Source: Carpediemonas membranifera | Taxonomy: Eukaryota > Fornicata | Reading direction: 5' to 3' | Length of the DNA: 64,000 nucleotides | Assembly: GCA_019828565.1 (NCBI GenBank) | Contig: JAHDYR010000005.1 | Location: 868,001-932,000 of the forward strand | Part shown: piece after piece, positions 9,547 through 19,473 of the stretch | Position numbering within the stretch: the first letter of the stretch is position 1 | How the letters are laid out: every line of letters starts with the position of its first letter | Program-made: the position numbers and the translations under genes | The notes under the pieces: model-generated | What the model was told of the DNA's origin: nothing | The model's database searches: none | What the model saw: the letters and a program-made list of their open reading frames with translations, nothing else

Positions 9547-10487
9547 ATGACGGAAGTTGTGCTTAGCGACATTGAACTAGCACACAAGGTCATCGCTGAT
9601 GCCCAACAAGCCATCCTGGCCCCGATATACGCCATCGAGGTCCACGGCGGCGAGTCCCCAGCCAAAGAGACGCTTATGACAGCCATTCGCGACCAAATGC
9701 AGCAACTCATCAATGGCGGCACCCTCGAAACCTACTTCCCCTCCATCGCCAAGACGCTTTTCAAGACCGGTCGTGCGCAGCTCAGGGTCGTCCTGCCAGG
9801 CGCAGCGTTCGACCTTGTGGACGAGACGTACACTGCGTTCCAGGCCATCAAGCGTCTGATGGCCATCATCAGCCCTGACGGCACTGCCAACCCTGCCGCT
9901 CTCCACAACCATCTCGACACGAAAATGTTCGGAATCTTCTTTAGCAACGTGAAGACGATCACGTTGAGCCTGGGCCCTCCGCTCGTGGCCCCTCCCATGC
10001 CGCCGATCTCGGCCGAGGACGACGCGGAGGCCGAGAACAGGGTCCGGGAGTACGAGGAGACCATCGACGAGCTCAGGCGCCAGGCAGAGCTCGACAGGGA
10101 GAAGCCGGCCAGGCTTGTTGCACAGAATGAGCAGCAGGTGTCAGCTCTCAACCGCAACGTGGCCGAGCGGGATCGGGAGATCGAAGCGCTCAGGGCCAGC
10201 TCGCCCAGGCCAAGTCTGACGCAGTGCAAGCACGGGACCCAGAGGTCCCGCCCGTGGTCCAGGAGGTCCCTACTGCCGAGCATGCCGAGACCCCTGCCGG
10301 AGAGTGCAAGCATGCCGACGAGGGTGACGGCAAGGGGGAGGGTCTTGTCGAAAACCCCGATAGCGTTGCCTGGTGGCAGAACAAGGCCTTCTGGGCAACA
10401 GTCGGCGCCGGTGCCCTGACAGGTGTGGGCGTGCTGGGCGTGCTGGGCGTGCTCATGGCCGGATCACGCCGCGGTGTCCGGCGTTGA
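9547..10487 (+). CDS. Tail-anchored coiled-coil protein C, copy 2 (same frameshift)
   Basis: Same architecture as copy 1: helical domain, LGPPLVAPPMPP, charged coiled coil, acidic linker, AWWQNKAFW-type anchor. The N-terminal frame runs to 10419 with an unrelated tail, while the real tail (from about QLAQAKSD) is in the next frame and ends at 10487. Total length is one base short of a multiple of three. The break lies at about 10193-10200 and is shared with both other copies, so it predates the duplication, was spread by conversion, or is tolerated by ribosomal frameshifting. The stop TGA overlaps AGTAAA at 10487-10492. Confidence 0.75.
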
Positions 10488-10492
10488 GTAAA
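10487..10492 (+). terminator. AGTAAA poly(A)-like element at the C stop codon
   Basis: Overlaps the TGA stop of the tail frame of protein C. Its presence at the end of the shifted frame supports that frame as the real 3' end. Confidence 0.5.
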
Positions 10493-10985
10493 TGACAGAT
10501 GCGAAGATCCTTCATCTGGTTCAGTGGCTGACTCAGGCCGTCCATGGCGGGGGTCCCGGTAACTGCGGCGTCGGCTTCGAGGTGCATCAGGCCTCTGCGT
10601 GATGACTGAACAGCGACTGCCGGTCCAGTCGGATGGGTCATGAATGTCGACTGTCAACCCGAGTGACTTGGCGATGATGATCTCGAGGCCAAGCGTCAGT
10701 ACGCCATGACGGCCATGTCAGCGGCGGTCGGCAGGCGAGGGAGACATGCCTGGCAGGTTCGCGCTTGCGGTCGCGTCAGATCGATGATGACGTCAGAATC
10801 AGTCGGATCACGGCCCCCACAGAGTTATCACGGCTTGGCAGGTTGCAACAGCCGGCGAGCGGGCCCGTCGTGTCCCCTGCGAGCGCAGACGGTCGTGGCC
10901 AATTCCGGCAAAACCTGCGGCAACGACCGAGATGTGGCAGTGATGCGGATCACGATGCGGGGCAGTTGAACAGCAGAACACAAAC
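10488..10985. other. Intergenic between protein C and thioredoxin copy 3
   Basis: Inverted copy of 2608-3105. No supported gene. It includes TGACGTCA at 10788-10795 and the thioredoxin promoter region. The outer boundary of R3 is at about 10690-10695 within it. Confidence 0.5.
10788..10795. promoter_or_regulatory. TGACGTCA palindrome upstream of thioredoxin copy 3
   Basis: bZIP/CRE-like palindrome about 190 bases upstream of the start codon. Confidence 0.3.
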
Positions 10986-11300
10986 ATGAAGGTTATCGAG
11001 TCCGTGGAGGAATTCCAGCAGCTTATCAGCGGCGACAAGGCCGTCGTCGTCGACTTCTTCGCCCAGTGGTGCCCGCCGTGCAAGATGATCGGCCCGCGCT
11101 TCGTCAAGATCTCCGAGGAGAACCCCGACGTCACATGCGTGAAAGTCGACGTCGACGCCAACACGGGCGCCGCCCGCATCGCAGGCATTCGCGCGATGCC
11201 CACGTTCAAGTCGTTCAAGAACGGCCAGGTCATCGGCGAGGTCGTCGGCGCGAACGAGGGCGCCATCCGTCAGCTCGTCGAGAAGGCCAAGACCGCCTGA
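10986..11300 (+). CDS. Thioredoxin, copy 3
   Basis: Complete 104-residue thioredoxin, active site W28-C-P-P-C32, protein identical to the other complete copies. It lies in the overlap of R2 right arm and R3 left arm. It is convergent with the hydrolase gene at 11334-12008, with 33 bases between the stop codons. Confidence 0.93.
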   Translation: MKVIESVEEFQQLISGDKAVVVDFFAQWCPPCKMIGPRFVKISEENPDVTCVKVDVDANTGAARIAGIRAMPTFKSFKNGQVIGEVVGANEGAIRQLVEKAKTA

Positions 11301-11333
11301 GCGCACCCGCGATCCATTTTATAAACGCCCGCT

Positions 11334-12008
11334 TCACTCTGCTCCCCCCGGCACGCGCCGCGCGACCGCACGCACGGGGCTTCCCGAGCACCGCATGCGC
11401 AGCGGGAACGCCGCGAACTCCACGCTCGTCGCGCCTAACAGGCAGCCGAGACCGCGCAGGTTCTCGACGATCAGCACATCGTGCCGCAGGAGCTCGGGGT
11501 GCGCAAGGAACGGCGCCGCGTCGGGCGACGGTGTGTCGAGCCCAACCAGATGGACGCGGGCGGCGACGAGGGCGGCGACAGTCTCGGGCGCCAGAACGGG
11601 GTAGCCCTCAAAGTAGCCCGGCCCGCCCCAGCGCTCGTCCCACGCGGTGTGGATGAGCACGCCCGGGCAGCGCGGCGTTCCGTCCGGCCTGGTCTCCGCG
11701 AGCGCCGCGCGCTGGGCGTCGGTGAGCACGATCGTCTGCTGACCTCGAACGTCGAGAACGAGCGCAGCGCCGGCGAAGTGGGAAACGTCGAAGTCACCGA
11801 TCGCCTTTTGGCCCGGCAAGAAGTGCAGCGGCGCGTAGATGTGCGTCCCGAGATGCGTGCTGGCCTCGAACTCCTCGACAATGGTGTTGTCGTCCGATTC
11901 GGCGGCCACATCGGGCGTCAGCAGGCGGAACAGCCGGTCGCCCGGCCACGGCGGCGTGTGCTGCGAGTACTCGTGGCTAAGGTCGATCCACGCGCCGAGC
12001 TCAGCCAT
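11334..12008 (-). CDS. Cyclase/kynurenine-formamidase-type hydrolase, copy A (active-site Asp changed)
   Basis: 224 residues from the ATG at 12006-12008, which begins the family N terminus AWIDLSHEYSQHTPPWPGD. Members (cyclase family, including KynB) are metal-dependent hydrolases with motif HxGTHxDxPxH. This copy reads HLGTHIYAPLHF: the conserved Asp is Tyr (codon 11835-11837). The copy at 20012 has Asp there. It also has Gly for Val in the strand before LIHTAWD. Loss of activity is likely (inference from the family motif). The substrate is unknown, since no other kynurenine-pathway gene is seen. It is divergent from the C_GCAxxG_C_C gene (169 bases between starts) and convergent with thioredoxin. 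Confidence 0.85.
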   Translation of the reverse strand: MAELGAWIDLSHEYSQHTPPWPGDRLFRLLTPDVAAESDDNTIVEEFEASTHLGTHIYAPLHFLPGQKAIGDFDVSHFAGAALVLDVRGQQTIVLTDAQRAALAETRPDGTPRCPGVLIHTAWDERWGGPGYFEGYPVLAPETVAALVAARVHLVGLDTPSPDAAPFLAHPELLRHDVLIVENLRGLGCLLGATSVEFAAFPLRMRCSGSPVRAVARRVPGGAE

Positions 12009-12177
12009 CGCGTTGTCTGGCGTCAACCGGTCGCCAGCGCCGCTGAGGCGCCTTGAACAGCCCCAGCGACGCTGCGCACGCACGCACGGTCCCGTAGACG
12101 CTCCGCAGGAATCGCCAGATTTGACACCGAGGCAGCGTGAGCATGATTTGGTGATTCGCACTCCGTCGCTCCACACG

Positions 12178-12546
12178 ATGTCCTCCGCCGCCACTGTCGC
12201 GCTCACGCACTTCCGCAAGCACCCGCACCGCCTGAACTGCGCGCAGACCGTCCTCAACGCCTGCGCGAGCGCCGCGGGCCTCTCGCAGCCGGACCTCGAG
12301 GACTTCCTCGTGGAGTACCGCGCGTACGGTCACGGCGGTCACGAGACGGGCCAGTGCGGAGCATACTACGCCGCCTGCGAGCTCGTCAAGGGCGACGAGA
12401 AGGCCACCGCCGACCTCACGCGGCTCTTCGTGGATAACGGCACAGCACTCTCCTGCAGGGGCATCCGCAGCGTCAACAAGATGTCCTGCCGCGAATGCGT
12501 CCGCGTCGCCGCGGAGTACGTCGAGCGGCACTTCGAGGGACAGTAG
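12178..12546 (+). CDS. C_GCAxxG_C_C family redox protein, copy A
   Basis: 122 residues. The conserved Cys pattern of the family is visible: NCAQTVL near residue 20, GQCGAYYAA near residue 60, CRGIRS near residue 98 and SCRECV near 107. The family is found mainly in anaerobic bacteria and archaea and is predicted to bind a redox cofactor or metal; its reaction is unknown. Presence in a eukaryote suggests lateral transfer (inference). The start ATG at 12178 gives the usual compact length. It shares a divergent promoter with the hydrolase. The second copy at 19474-19842 encodes the same protein. Confidence 0.88.
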   Translation: MSSAATVALTHFRKHPHRLNCAQTVLNACASAAGLSQPDLEDFLVEYRAYGHGGHETGQCGAYYAACELVKGDEKATADLTRLFVDNGTALSCRGIRSVNKMSCRECVRVAAEYVERHFEGQ

Positions 12547-12599
12547 GCGACGCACCACTGCCTCCCGCCGCCCCGTTGTAAATGCTCACTCGACCGCTG

Positions 12600-12605
12600 T
12601 TTACT
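12600..12605 (-). terminator. AGTAAA poly(A)-like element of the WD-like gene
   Basis: On the minus strand the TAA stop lies inside GAGTAAACAG. Same arrangement as at the other genes. Confidence 0.5.
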
Positions 12606-13612
12606 CGACGCCGATTTGGATGCACCCATCCTCGCTCGCCACCACGATCAGCCCGTGGTGCGTCACCGCAACGGAGTTCGCGGGGACGGACGTGTCCCGC
12701 AGCAGGCTGACCTGGCCCGTCCTCGCGTTGAGACTGCAGACCACGCCGGACAGCGTCGCGTACACAAATGTGCTGGCAGACCTCGGGTCTGCGGTAATAC
12801 ATGCGATGGGAGACCCCTGAGCCTCGTCGGGGATGATGCCGAGGACCTTGATAGGGAGGCCACTCGGCTCGAGAATGAAGCCACCTTCCATTCGCGAGGC
12901 ATCGATGACAGCAACGTTGCCGGAGCCGCATCCGATGGCGATGGCCTCGGGAGCAAGAGGTGACACGCACATGGCGTTCACGGGGTCGTACTCGTCGACG
13001 TGGGCGACAGCGATGAGAGTGCCTTCGACGGTGTAAAGCTTGCAGATGCCGCCCATGCCGGCTACAACCAGACGGCCAGTGTCCGGCATAGCTACTGCGT
13101 TGGGACATACACCCTCGGCATCAGGTATTAACGCCCGGGTTTCAAGCGTGTCTGCGTCCAGGACTACAACGCTGCCGTCCTGCTCGGCGACAACCACGGA
13201 CTTCCCGTCGGCTGATACAGTGAGTGCGATTGGGACAACAGAAGCATCAAACGGTGCTGTATATGTGTGTTCGCCGATAGGGGCTGTTTTTGCGTTGCTG
13301 AGGGTATACGAGAGGAGCGTCCCGTCGGACAGGACGACGAAAAGATTGTCCTCGCTTGAATTGATAAGAAGAGGGCTAGTTTCACAGGAGACACTCTGAA
13401 TCTCCTTGAGTGACACCTTCATTGGGTTCTTCTCATCAAATGCGATTTCAAAGACGTGGAATGCGGTCTATGTCAGAGAAATAGCGGAAACAAACGTCGT
13501 TGTCGAAAGTAACAGTAATAAACTCGTATTCCCTGTTGGGAGATGTGAATGCATGCACGTTACGAGGTATATTGCTCTTGTTGAAGGATTGGGACCAGCT
13601 AAGCTTCGGCAT
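12601..13612 (-). CDS. WD40/beta-propeller-like protein with a 28-nt intron
   Basis: 327 residues after removal of an intron at 13468-13495. Exon 1 (13612-13496) encodes 39 residues starting MPKLSWSQSF and ending VTFDND; exon 2 runs 13467-12601. Without splicing, a stop (TAG, the intron end) separates the halves. Exon 2 contains repeated strand patterns such as VALTVSADGKSVVVAEQDGSVVVLD that are typical of a beta-propeller. Function is unknown; scaffold or trafficking roles are common for such proteins. The last 58 codons are duplicated at 19244-19419. Confidence 0.75.
13468..13495 (-). other. Spliceosomal intron, 28 nt, in WD-like gene
   Basis: Minus-strand ends GTTTGT and CTGACATAG, phase 0. 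The branch-point-like CTGAC abuts ATAG. Removal joins VTFDND to TAFHVFEIAFD in one open frame. Evidence is sequence only. The exact length of 28 also occurs in two other introns here. Confidence 0.7.
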
Positions 13613-13936
13613 TTCGTCCGGAAGTCAGCATTCGCCTTCGTGGCGAAACGATAGGCACCAGTAGAAGTAGTAAGGGCACTAGCCTTCATACACGATTGCC
13701 ATAACAACAGGAGACTGGTCGGGTGGTTAACACGGGTGATGGAATAAATGGAGGAAGTCGACCCCAGACTGCTCCTTGGCATTTCGCCTGAACGCTGCTT
13801 GATTTTACTGACATTTTAATACCACAAGAATCAGGCAACCACGACGTTCTCCACTGACCTGTGTCGACAGAGGCAGATCTGCCATCGGAGAGCTTGACGT
13901 CGTGCTGGGAGGCGAGGGCTATCTCCTGTCGACCCG
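13613..13936. other. Intergenic, WD-like gene upstream to CLASP 3' end
   Basis: 324 bases between the WD-like start and the CLASP stop. No gene recognised. Locally AT-richer, consistent with a promoter and a 3' flank. Confidence 0.4.
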
Positions 13937-16210
13937 TCAGCGGCGCTGAGAGATGATCAGGTTGAGCAGCTTGACCTGAGGCTTGTCCAGCCGCCTCAGA
14001 AAGCCCTTGAAGTCGTCCCCGACGTTCGTGTACATGTCGATCAGGCAGTAGAACGCCGCCTTCCTGAGATAGACGTGACTGTCGGACAGCATCGCGTGCA
14101 GGTCCTCGAACACCATAGGCACCACGTTCTCCCGGAGTAGCGCGGCGTCGCAGCGGTGGGAGATCTTACCAAGGTACTTCACTGCCACATAGGCGGACGG
14201 GCCCGTGAGCGTCTGCACCAGCTGGGCGAGAACCAGGCTGGACCGGTTGCCGGGGGTGGCCGCGAGGGCCGCCACGAGCGCATCCTCCACAAGGGGCGCG
14301 ACCTGGACCTTCTCGGGCGCCGCGGCAGCCGAGAACACGGTGACCAGCTCCGTGATGACGGAGTCGAGGGCGTCCCCGGGCATGCCGTGGGTCTTGATGA
14401 GGACGCGGAGGGCCTTGAGGACGTGTGGCCGCAACGTGCTGATGTGGACGGCGACAGCAGCGCAAACGCGGTCAAATGCGGCGGACCAGTTTCCGTCGAG
14501 CCGGGTGAACTTGACGAGCTCGTTCATGGCGTCTGGGCTGTCGTCCATGGATCCGACTAGCGCGTCTATCGCCTCCGCCCACTCCTCCGCCGCAGTTTTA
14601 GGGGCCATCTGGGCGATCTTGGGCGGCATGGCCTGCGGGATGCGGGGCGTGTGGCGGGGCAGCTTGGGCTTGGGCAGGCTCTCCTCGAGGGCGGTGTCAT
14701 CGACGTCCGAGTCGATCTCGACCGACCGGCTCAGGTTGCTTGTCATCCTGGCGTGAGCGGTCGCCGCCAGACCGTCCCGCGAGACCGTCTTTGCACTGTG
14801 GGACATGCCGAGAGATCTCGAGTAGGCCTCCGCCTCGGTCGACTTGAGGGTCCGGAACACATCCTGCGCCTGTGTGGGGGAGGACGCCTCCAGCTCGGCC
14901 AGGAGGTCGCGCGCCTCTTCACGGACCGTCGCTGCCTTGTCGTGGATGAGCTCGTTCGTTGCCTGGGCGATAGCGGGCATGTGCTTGCCGACCCGGGCCG
15001 CGTGGTCTCGCAGGAAGCATGCCAGCAGCTGTACTATGGCGATACGGATCGACTCTGACTGAGTTACGCGAGTGGGGGCCCGTTCGGTCATGTAGGGCAC
15101 TCGGCTCGTCTTGATGACACCAGCCCCGACGAGTGTCTTGAGCGTCGTGAGAGCATCATTGCGGGTGATGTTCTTGGTGGCGCCCGTCTGGGCCAGAAGA
15201 CTTGGGAACGCCGTGTCGACGAAGACGAGGAACTTCTTCTCCCCCGAGAGGGGCTCGCACAGGTCTCTGAGGACGTTGTGGGCCGAGCATGACGCAGTGG
15301 TGCGTTCAGTCATCAGCTCCTTCATGAACTCCGTCTGGATGCGGTGCACCGTGCTCGCCACGGCGACGGCGGGCTCCTTCTCGACCAGGCCGGTCAGGGC
15401 GACAAGGGCATCCATGCGCTTGTCCCACTGCGACTCGGGGGCCGTTAATACAGATACGACAGCCTCCAGCGTCCGTGGGCCTGATGACTTTGCCGCAGTT
15501 TTGGGTGGTCTCGCCCTGGGCGTGCCGATGGACGACTGCGACTTTGTCCTGGGCCGGGCCGACGCAGCGCGGGGGGTGGCCGGTCTAGAGCTCTTCGTGG
15601 ACTCCCTTCCAGCGCTGGTGACGCTGCTAGCTGTGTTCTCGAGGGAGGACGGCCGGGACGAGGGTTTGCGGGCCGGGGCCGCGGCCTTGATCTGGTCGAC
15701 GTGCCTTGACTGCGCGCCTGCCTTCTCCATGGCGGGGATGACCTCAGGGTAGAAGCCTACCATGGTCTGGAGGAGGGCGAGGATACTGGCCCGAGTGTCG
15801 GCATCCCGGTCCGAGACCGCACGCGTCAGGGGGGTAATGAGCGGTTTGAACACGTCATCGCATTGCCCTGCGCGGTTAAACTGAGTATCGAGGATTTCAG
15901 CTATGGATGTCTTCGTTCTAGACGATTTTCCATCGAGCGCGCTGATGAAGATGGGTACCAGGCTGCCCATCTGCTGTGTCGTGGCATGCGAGAGGAACTC
16001 AAGGTACAGCTCCTTCGACTCTTTGCGAATCACCTCCTTCTGGTTGCCAAGCGTTGGCAGGATCTCCTTCAGCACAACACTATTGCTACAGAGCTCGTTT
16101 GGATTATTCACGCAGAGATTCTTCAGTCCAGCGAGACCTTTCCGCGCAGTAAGTAGACTGCTAGCAATGGCTTGCTTCTGGAGGTCGTGAATGCTGACTT
16201 CTTCCTCCAT
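13937..16210 (-). CDS. CLASP-type TOG-domain microtubule-associated protein
   Basis: 757 residues. The N-terminal HEAT/TOG-like array (about 10-170) is followed by a Ser/Pro/Arg/Lys-rich basic linker (about 175-245) typical of microtubule contact. A second TOG region (about 250-450, including EAVVSVLTAPESQWDKRMDAL), another linker, and a third helical array (about 545-757) follow. The extreme end, KPQVKLLNLIISQRR, resembles the conserved CLASP terminus (KLLNLYI-type). CLASPs bind tubulin and rescue microtubules at plus ends and the spindle. At 757 residues it is shorter than animal CLASPs (about 1,500) because linkers are short. The start ATG at 16208-16210 opens directly into the first helix. 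Confidence 0.75.
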   Translation of the reverse strand: MEEEVSIHDLQKQAIASSLLTARKGLAGLKNLCVNNPNELCSNSVVLKEILPTLGNQKEVIRKESKELYLEFLSHATTQQMGSLVPIFISALDGKSSRTKTSIAEILDTQFNRAGQCDDVFKPLITPLTRAVSDRDADTRASILALLQTMVGFYPEVIPAMEKAGAQSRHVDQIKAAAPARKPSSRPSSLENTASSVTSAGRESTKSSRPATPRAASARPRTKSQSSIGTPRARPPKTAAKSSGPRTLEAVVSVLTAPESQWDKRMDALVALTGLVEKEPAVAVASTVHRIQTEFMKELMTERTTASCSAHNVLRDLCEPLSGEKKFLVFVDTAFPSLLAQTGATKNITRNDALTTLKTLVGAGVIKTSRVPYMTERAPTRVTQSESIRIAIVQLLACFLRDHAARVGKHMPAIAQATNELIHDKAATVREEARDLLAELEASSPTQAQDVFRTLKSTEAEAYSRSLGMSHSAKTVSRDGLAATAHARMTSNLSRSVEIDSDVDDTALEESLPKPKLPRHTPRIPQAMPPKIAQMAPKTAAEEWAEAIDALVGSMDDSPDAMNELVKFTRLDGNWSAAFDRVCAAVAVHISTLRPHVLKALRVLIKTHGMPGDALDSVITELVTVFSAAAAPEKVQVAPLVEDALVAALAATPGNRSSLVLAQLVQTLTGPSAYVAVKYLGKISHRCDAALLRENVVPMVFEDLHAMLSDSHVYLRKAAFYCLIDMYTNVGDDFKGFLRRLDKPQVKLLNLIISQRR

Positions 16211-16475
16211 TGGACGAATTTTGGCGGGTTAAAATGCTCACTGCAAACGGAACCATGCCGCGCGCGATACCAATATACAGCAGCGCATACGTAGTATCGG
16301 AAGCTGCTACCAGTTTTTTCTGAAATGACAAGGTCCCGTTCGCCCCTCGCCCCACACTCGGGAAATAAAAAGCGGGTGGTGACACTGGCTGGCCAACGGG
16401 CGAGTGTTATCACGGCAACACGGCCTCTGTTTGCGCCTTCACGGGATGTCGCAGGCTACGAGAGCATCACGGACT

Positions 16476-19193
16476 ATGGCGAGCAAAAACGCCGCTTTCC
16501 TTCTCTTTTTCACTCTTATTGCACATACATTCGCTATCAGCTTCTCTATTGATGCCATCGCTAACATTACTGCCGTTATTACTACTTACATGAACGATCT
16601 CGTCGACGAGGCCGTCTCTCTCAGCGACTCCTTGGTTCTGGGCCCCGAGCCGCTCGCAGACTACGAAGAACTGCACAGAGAGCACTACAGTCAGTTCTCA
16701 GCCCAGCTGGACTCGTGGACCGCCCTGCTGGATGCATACGCCGACGCGATCGCGGAAAATACAAGCGCCGAGGCCCCTCACGTGGTGCCCTGCACCGCTA
16801 TCGAGCCCTCATCAACCCTCCTCCAGGTCTGTACGGCATCTTCGTTCAACTCGACAGCCCTCTCTGTCGCCCTCGGAACCATCCAGGCGATGACTGCGCC
16901 CCCGGGGAACATCACCGTCATACTCGAGAGCGGGGCGTACGGCCACTTCCTACCCCTCAACGAGACCGCCCCGGCACTGTCTGGCGATGTCCGGCTGTCG
17001 GCCCAGTATTCTGAGCTGGTGATGTCGGGCGGGAGGTTGGTCGCGATCTTGGTAGACACAGTCTCGGTCGACCGCAGCTATGTGGAAACTGTCATCAACA
17101 CCTTTGTCCAGTCTGTCGCCTCATCGGTCAGGTTCGTGATCGCCCCTGGATCCACAGATCTCTCTCAATATTCGGACACCGACTTCACCCAAGCCGGCGA
17201 CCTGACCGCTGCCCGAGTGTCAGATCTGCTCGACGCCTGGTCGTGGGACCAATCCACGACCCGGACGACCCTCGAGTCCGCCTTCGCCCTGCTCGAGACC
17301 GTGGAGGGAACGCCTGGACGCCCGACCGTTCTTGTCATCGCCGATGGCATCAAGCAGTCGCACATCGTTGACATCCGGGCCTCTGCCTTCGGTCGGACGT
17401 CCTCGACACCACCCCGCACATTCTTTGTCACGCCTTCGGCCGTCACCCAGTCCCTCCTTGCCGTCTCGTGCCGTCTGGGAGGAGCCGGGCTCACTGTCCG
17501 GCAGGAAACAGTTCGTGATGATCTCTCGCCGATCTTTAGATTTATTTCTCTCGTTGAGAATCAGATCGTCGGCGCCCAAGTCAGCGGCATCGTCAAGAGC
17601 GGCCCCTTCACCCACAGGATCCACATCAGCAAGCCCCTCCTCATCGCGGGGCAGCTGGCCGGCGTCATCGTCCTGTCGACAGACGAGGACCACTCGAACG
17701 TCTACTTTTCCAGACTTGACCCTGACTCGCTCTTCGACTCGGTCAAGATATGGATGCTGGAGCAGCCCAACGTTGCCGCTGTCACCCACGGCAGCGGCCA
17801 CTTCGTCGGAGATGCTCCGCCCATTCGCTTCGAGCTTTACGATGACAACGAGTATGCTTATGTAACGCGTGTGGCTGACATCACGGCGCACTCGGTCACG
17901 ATTACTCAAAATATCTCCACAATCACCGAATATCGCCTCCCGATATCAAATCCAGAGTCAGAATCAGTCTGTACTTTCGGCGATGAATCATGTTCCGGCA
18001 CGATCGTCGCCTACTTCCCACAGGCGGAGTCCGGCAACCCAGCGAATCTCAACTACGGTCTGTCAACAGTACTTGCCGGAATACCCCTGCCGGAGAATGC
18101 CACGCAGCACGCGACACTATCACCCGACGGTCTTGCGATGGCCGCTCCCGCCACAGCCGACCCGACGGTCTACCGCGGCGTCTACACACTCGTCCGCATG
18201 CAGAAGAGCCCCATCGCCCTCCACATGGCCGGCATGACCCACATCTGCGGCAGCCTGCACCACGGGGGCGACGTCATCTACGACCTGGGCGTTTACTGCG
18301 TCTCCTTTGACCCTGCCCGACTGGCGTGGATACTAACCCAGTTCGACCTCTGCCGGGACAACTACTGCGCCGTCGCCACGATTCTCGGTCACACCGTGGT
18401 CGCCACTGACGGCAATGCCGGATATTTGGACGAGATCCACTCTGCTCACATGGCGGGGCTGGTCCGGTCTGGGTTCTATTCAAACGTGACATTCGAAACG
18501 GATGCCGTGCACGGCTTCGCGTATGTCCATGATAGCATCAACAGCGGCGTGGCCAATGGGACATTCTGCTACGACAAGACGATAACTGCTGCCCCTATCG
18601 AGATCACATCGAACTGCCTCGTCATCGCTGAGCCTGCCAACACCACATCCGTCATTCGCTGCTCAGCCGCCGCTGCAAGGTCCATCACTCGCACTTCCCC
18701 CGGGATCGTGTTCGTCAGGCCTGTCTCCGTGGTCACATCGGGCCCAGGGCTGCCCGACAAGGACGCCCGTGACGCGGTCGGGGCAGAGTGTGCCAGTGTC
18801 CACATGGACACGCGAGACATGACGCTCGCCAGCACCTTTATCCTGTTCATGGTGCTCTGGCTGGCCCAGCTCGGCTGCCGGGGCCGGCCGACCCCCGTGC
18901 TTCTTCTCAACACTCCGATCAGGGCGAAGCGGCAGGGCAACTCAGATAGCGAGTCAGACAACCACTACAGCGACAGCGTGACGTCAGAGCGCGAGTCGTC
19001 CGGCGACAGGCCTGCCGAGTCACACTCCGATTCGGAAGTCATTGCGATTGACAGCAGTGACACGTTGTCGTCGTCAGTCGGGCTGCATGACTCAGAGCTC
19101 GAGTCGGCTATGGTGCTGAGCGTGTTCCCGCGGTCGACCAGACAGGACACGGAGACCGAGACGAGCTTGGACGACGAGGACATTGACTGGTAA
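16476..19193 (+). CDS. Alpha2delta-like membrane protein (VWA-like plus Cache-like)
   Basis: About 905 residues from the ATG at 16476, which begins a signal peptide (KNAAFLLFFTLIAHTFA); ATGs at 16404 and 16446 are also in frame. The order of elements resembles voltage-gated calcium channel alpha2delta subunits: an N-terminal helical segment, a VWA-like domain (LVAILVDTVSVDRS, then RPTVLVIADG), a segment like FRFISLVENQIVGAQ and SKPLLIAGQLAGVIVLS that matches the start of the Cache domain, several Cys pairs, a C-terminal membrane helix (about 780-800) and an acidic Ser/Asp/Glu-rich tail. The MIDAS motif is degenerate (D-T-V-S). A surface regulator or sensor is inferred; the assignment rests on domain order, not on strong identity. 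Confidence 0.55.
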   Translation: MASKNAAFLLFFTLIAHTFAISFSIDAIANITAVITTYMNDLVDEAVSLSDSLVLGPEPLADYEELHREHYSQFSAQLDSWTALLDAYADAIAENTSAEAPHVVPCTAIEPSSTLLQVCTASSFNSTALSVALGTIQAMTAPPGNITVILESGAYGHFLPLNETAPALSGDVRLSAQYSELVMSGGRLVAILVDTVSVDRSYVETVINTFVQSVASSVRFVIAPGSTDLSQYSDTDFTQAGDLTAARVSDLLDAWSWDQSTTRTTLESAFALLETVEGTPGRPTVLVIADGIKQSHIVDIRASAFGRTSSTPPRTFFVTPSAVTQSLLAVSCRLGGAGLTVRQETVRDDLSPIFRFISLVENQIVGAQVSGIVKSGPFTHRIHISKPLLIAGQLAGVIVLSTDEDHSNVYFSRLDPDSLFDSVKIWMLEQPNVAAVTHGSGHFVGDAPPIRFELYDDNEYAYVTRVADITAHSVTITQNISTITEYRLPISNPESESVCTFGDESCSGTIVAYFPQAESGNPANLNYGLSTVLAGIPLPENATQHATLSPDGLAMAAPATADPTVYRGVYTLVRMQKSPIALHMAGMTHICGSLHHGGDVIYDLGVYCVSFDPARLAWILTQFDLCRDNYCAVATILGHTVVATDGNAGYLDEIHSAHMAGLVRSGFYSNVTFETDAVHGFAYVHDSINSGVANGTFCYDKTITAAPIEITSNCLVIAEPANTTSVIRCSAAAARSITRTSPGIVFVRPVSVVTSGPGLPDKDARDAVGAECASVHMDTRDMTLASTFILFMVLWLAQLGCRGRPTPVLLLNTPIRAKRQGNSDSESDNHYSDSVTSERESSGDRPAESHSDSEVIAIDSSDTLSSSVGLHDSELESAMVLSVFPRSTRQDTETETSLDDEDIDW

Positions 19194-19243
19194 ACTGAAC
19201 CGTCAACCTTTCGAGCGCTGGAACCGCGACACGAGGCGGGGTT

Positions 19244-19419
19244 CCAGCACATTTGTGTTCGCGACGCTGTCCGGCGTGGTCTGCAGTCTCAACGCGAGGA
19301 CGGGCCAGGTCAGCCTGCTGCGGGACACGTCCGTCCCCGCGAACTCCGTTGCGGTGACGCACCACGGGCTGATCGTGGTGGCGAGCGAGGATGGGTGCAT
19401 CCAAATCGGCGTCGAGTAA
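19244..19419 (+). pseudogene. 3' fragment of the WD-like gene
   Basis: The last 58 codons of the gene at 12601-13612 (from STFVFATLSG to the terminal GCIQIGVE), lying right after the alpha2delta-like stop with no start codon of its own. One residue differs (Phe for Tyr). The AGTAAA at its stop is retained, so it could serve as the 3' end signal for the upstream gene, whose own stop is 50 bases away. Confidence 0.8.
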
Positions 19420-19473
19420 ACAGCGGTCGAGTGAGCATTTACAACGGGGCGGCGGGAGGCAGTGGTGCGTCGC

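Larger units (their letters stand above)
7511..11425 (-). repeat. Inverted repeat R2, right arm
   Basis: Reverse-complement copy of 2168-6079. It carries E, AzoR, C and thioredoxin on the plus strand, in mirror order to the left arm. Arm lengths (3912 and 3915 bases) differ only through small indels. The arm overlaps the left arm of R3 in the thioredoxin region (10690-11425), so the two inverted repeats are chained. Confidence 0.92.
10690..12776 (+). repeat. Inverted repeat R3, left arm
   Basis: This 2.09 kb arm has its reverse complement at 19244-21330. It carries thioredoxin, the cyclase-type hydrolase, the C_GCAxxG_C_C protein and the C-terminal 58 or so codons of the WD-like gene. The outer end lies in the thioredoxin upstream region, and the inner end cuts the WD-like gene. 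The spacer is 6.47 kb (12777-19243). Confidence 0.92.

Noticed and set aside
10130-10230. A 66-nt GT...CTGACGCAG segment as an intron repairing gene C
   Set aside because: Its length is a multiple of three, so removal would not restore the frame, and the 5' end is GTGGCC, unlike the other introns.
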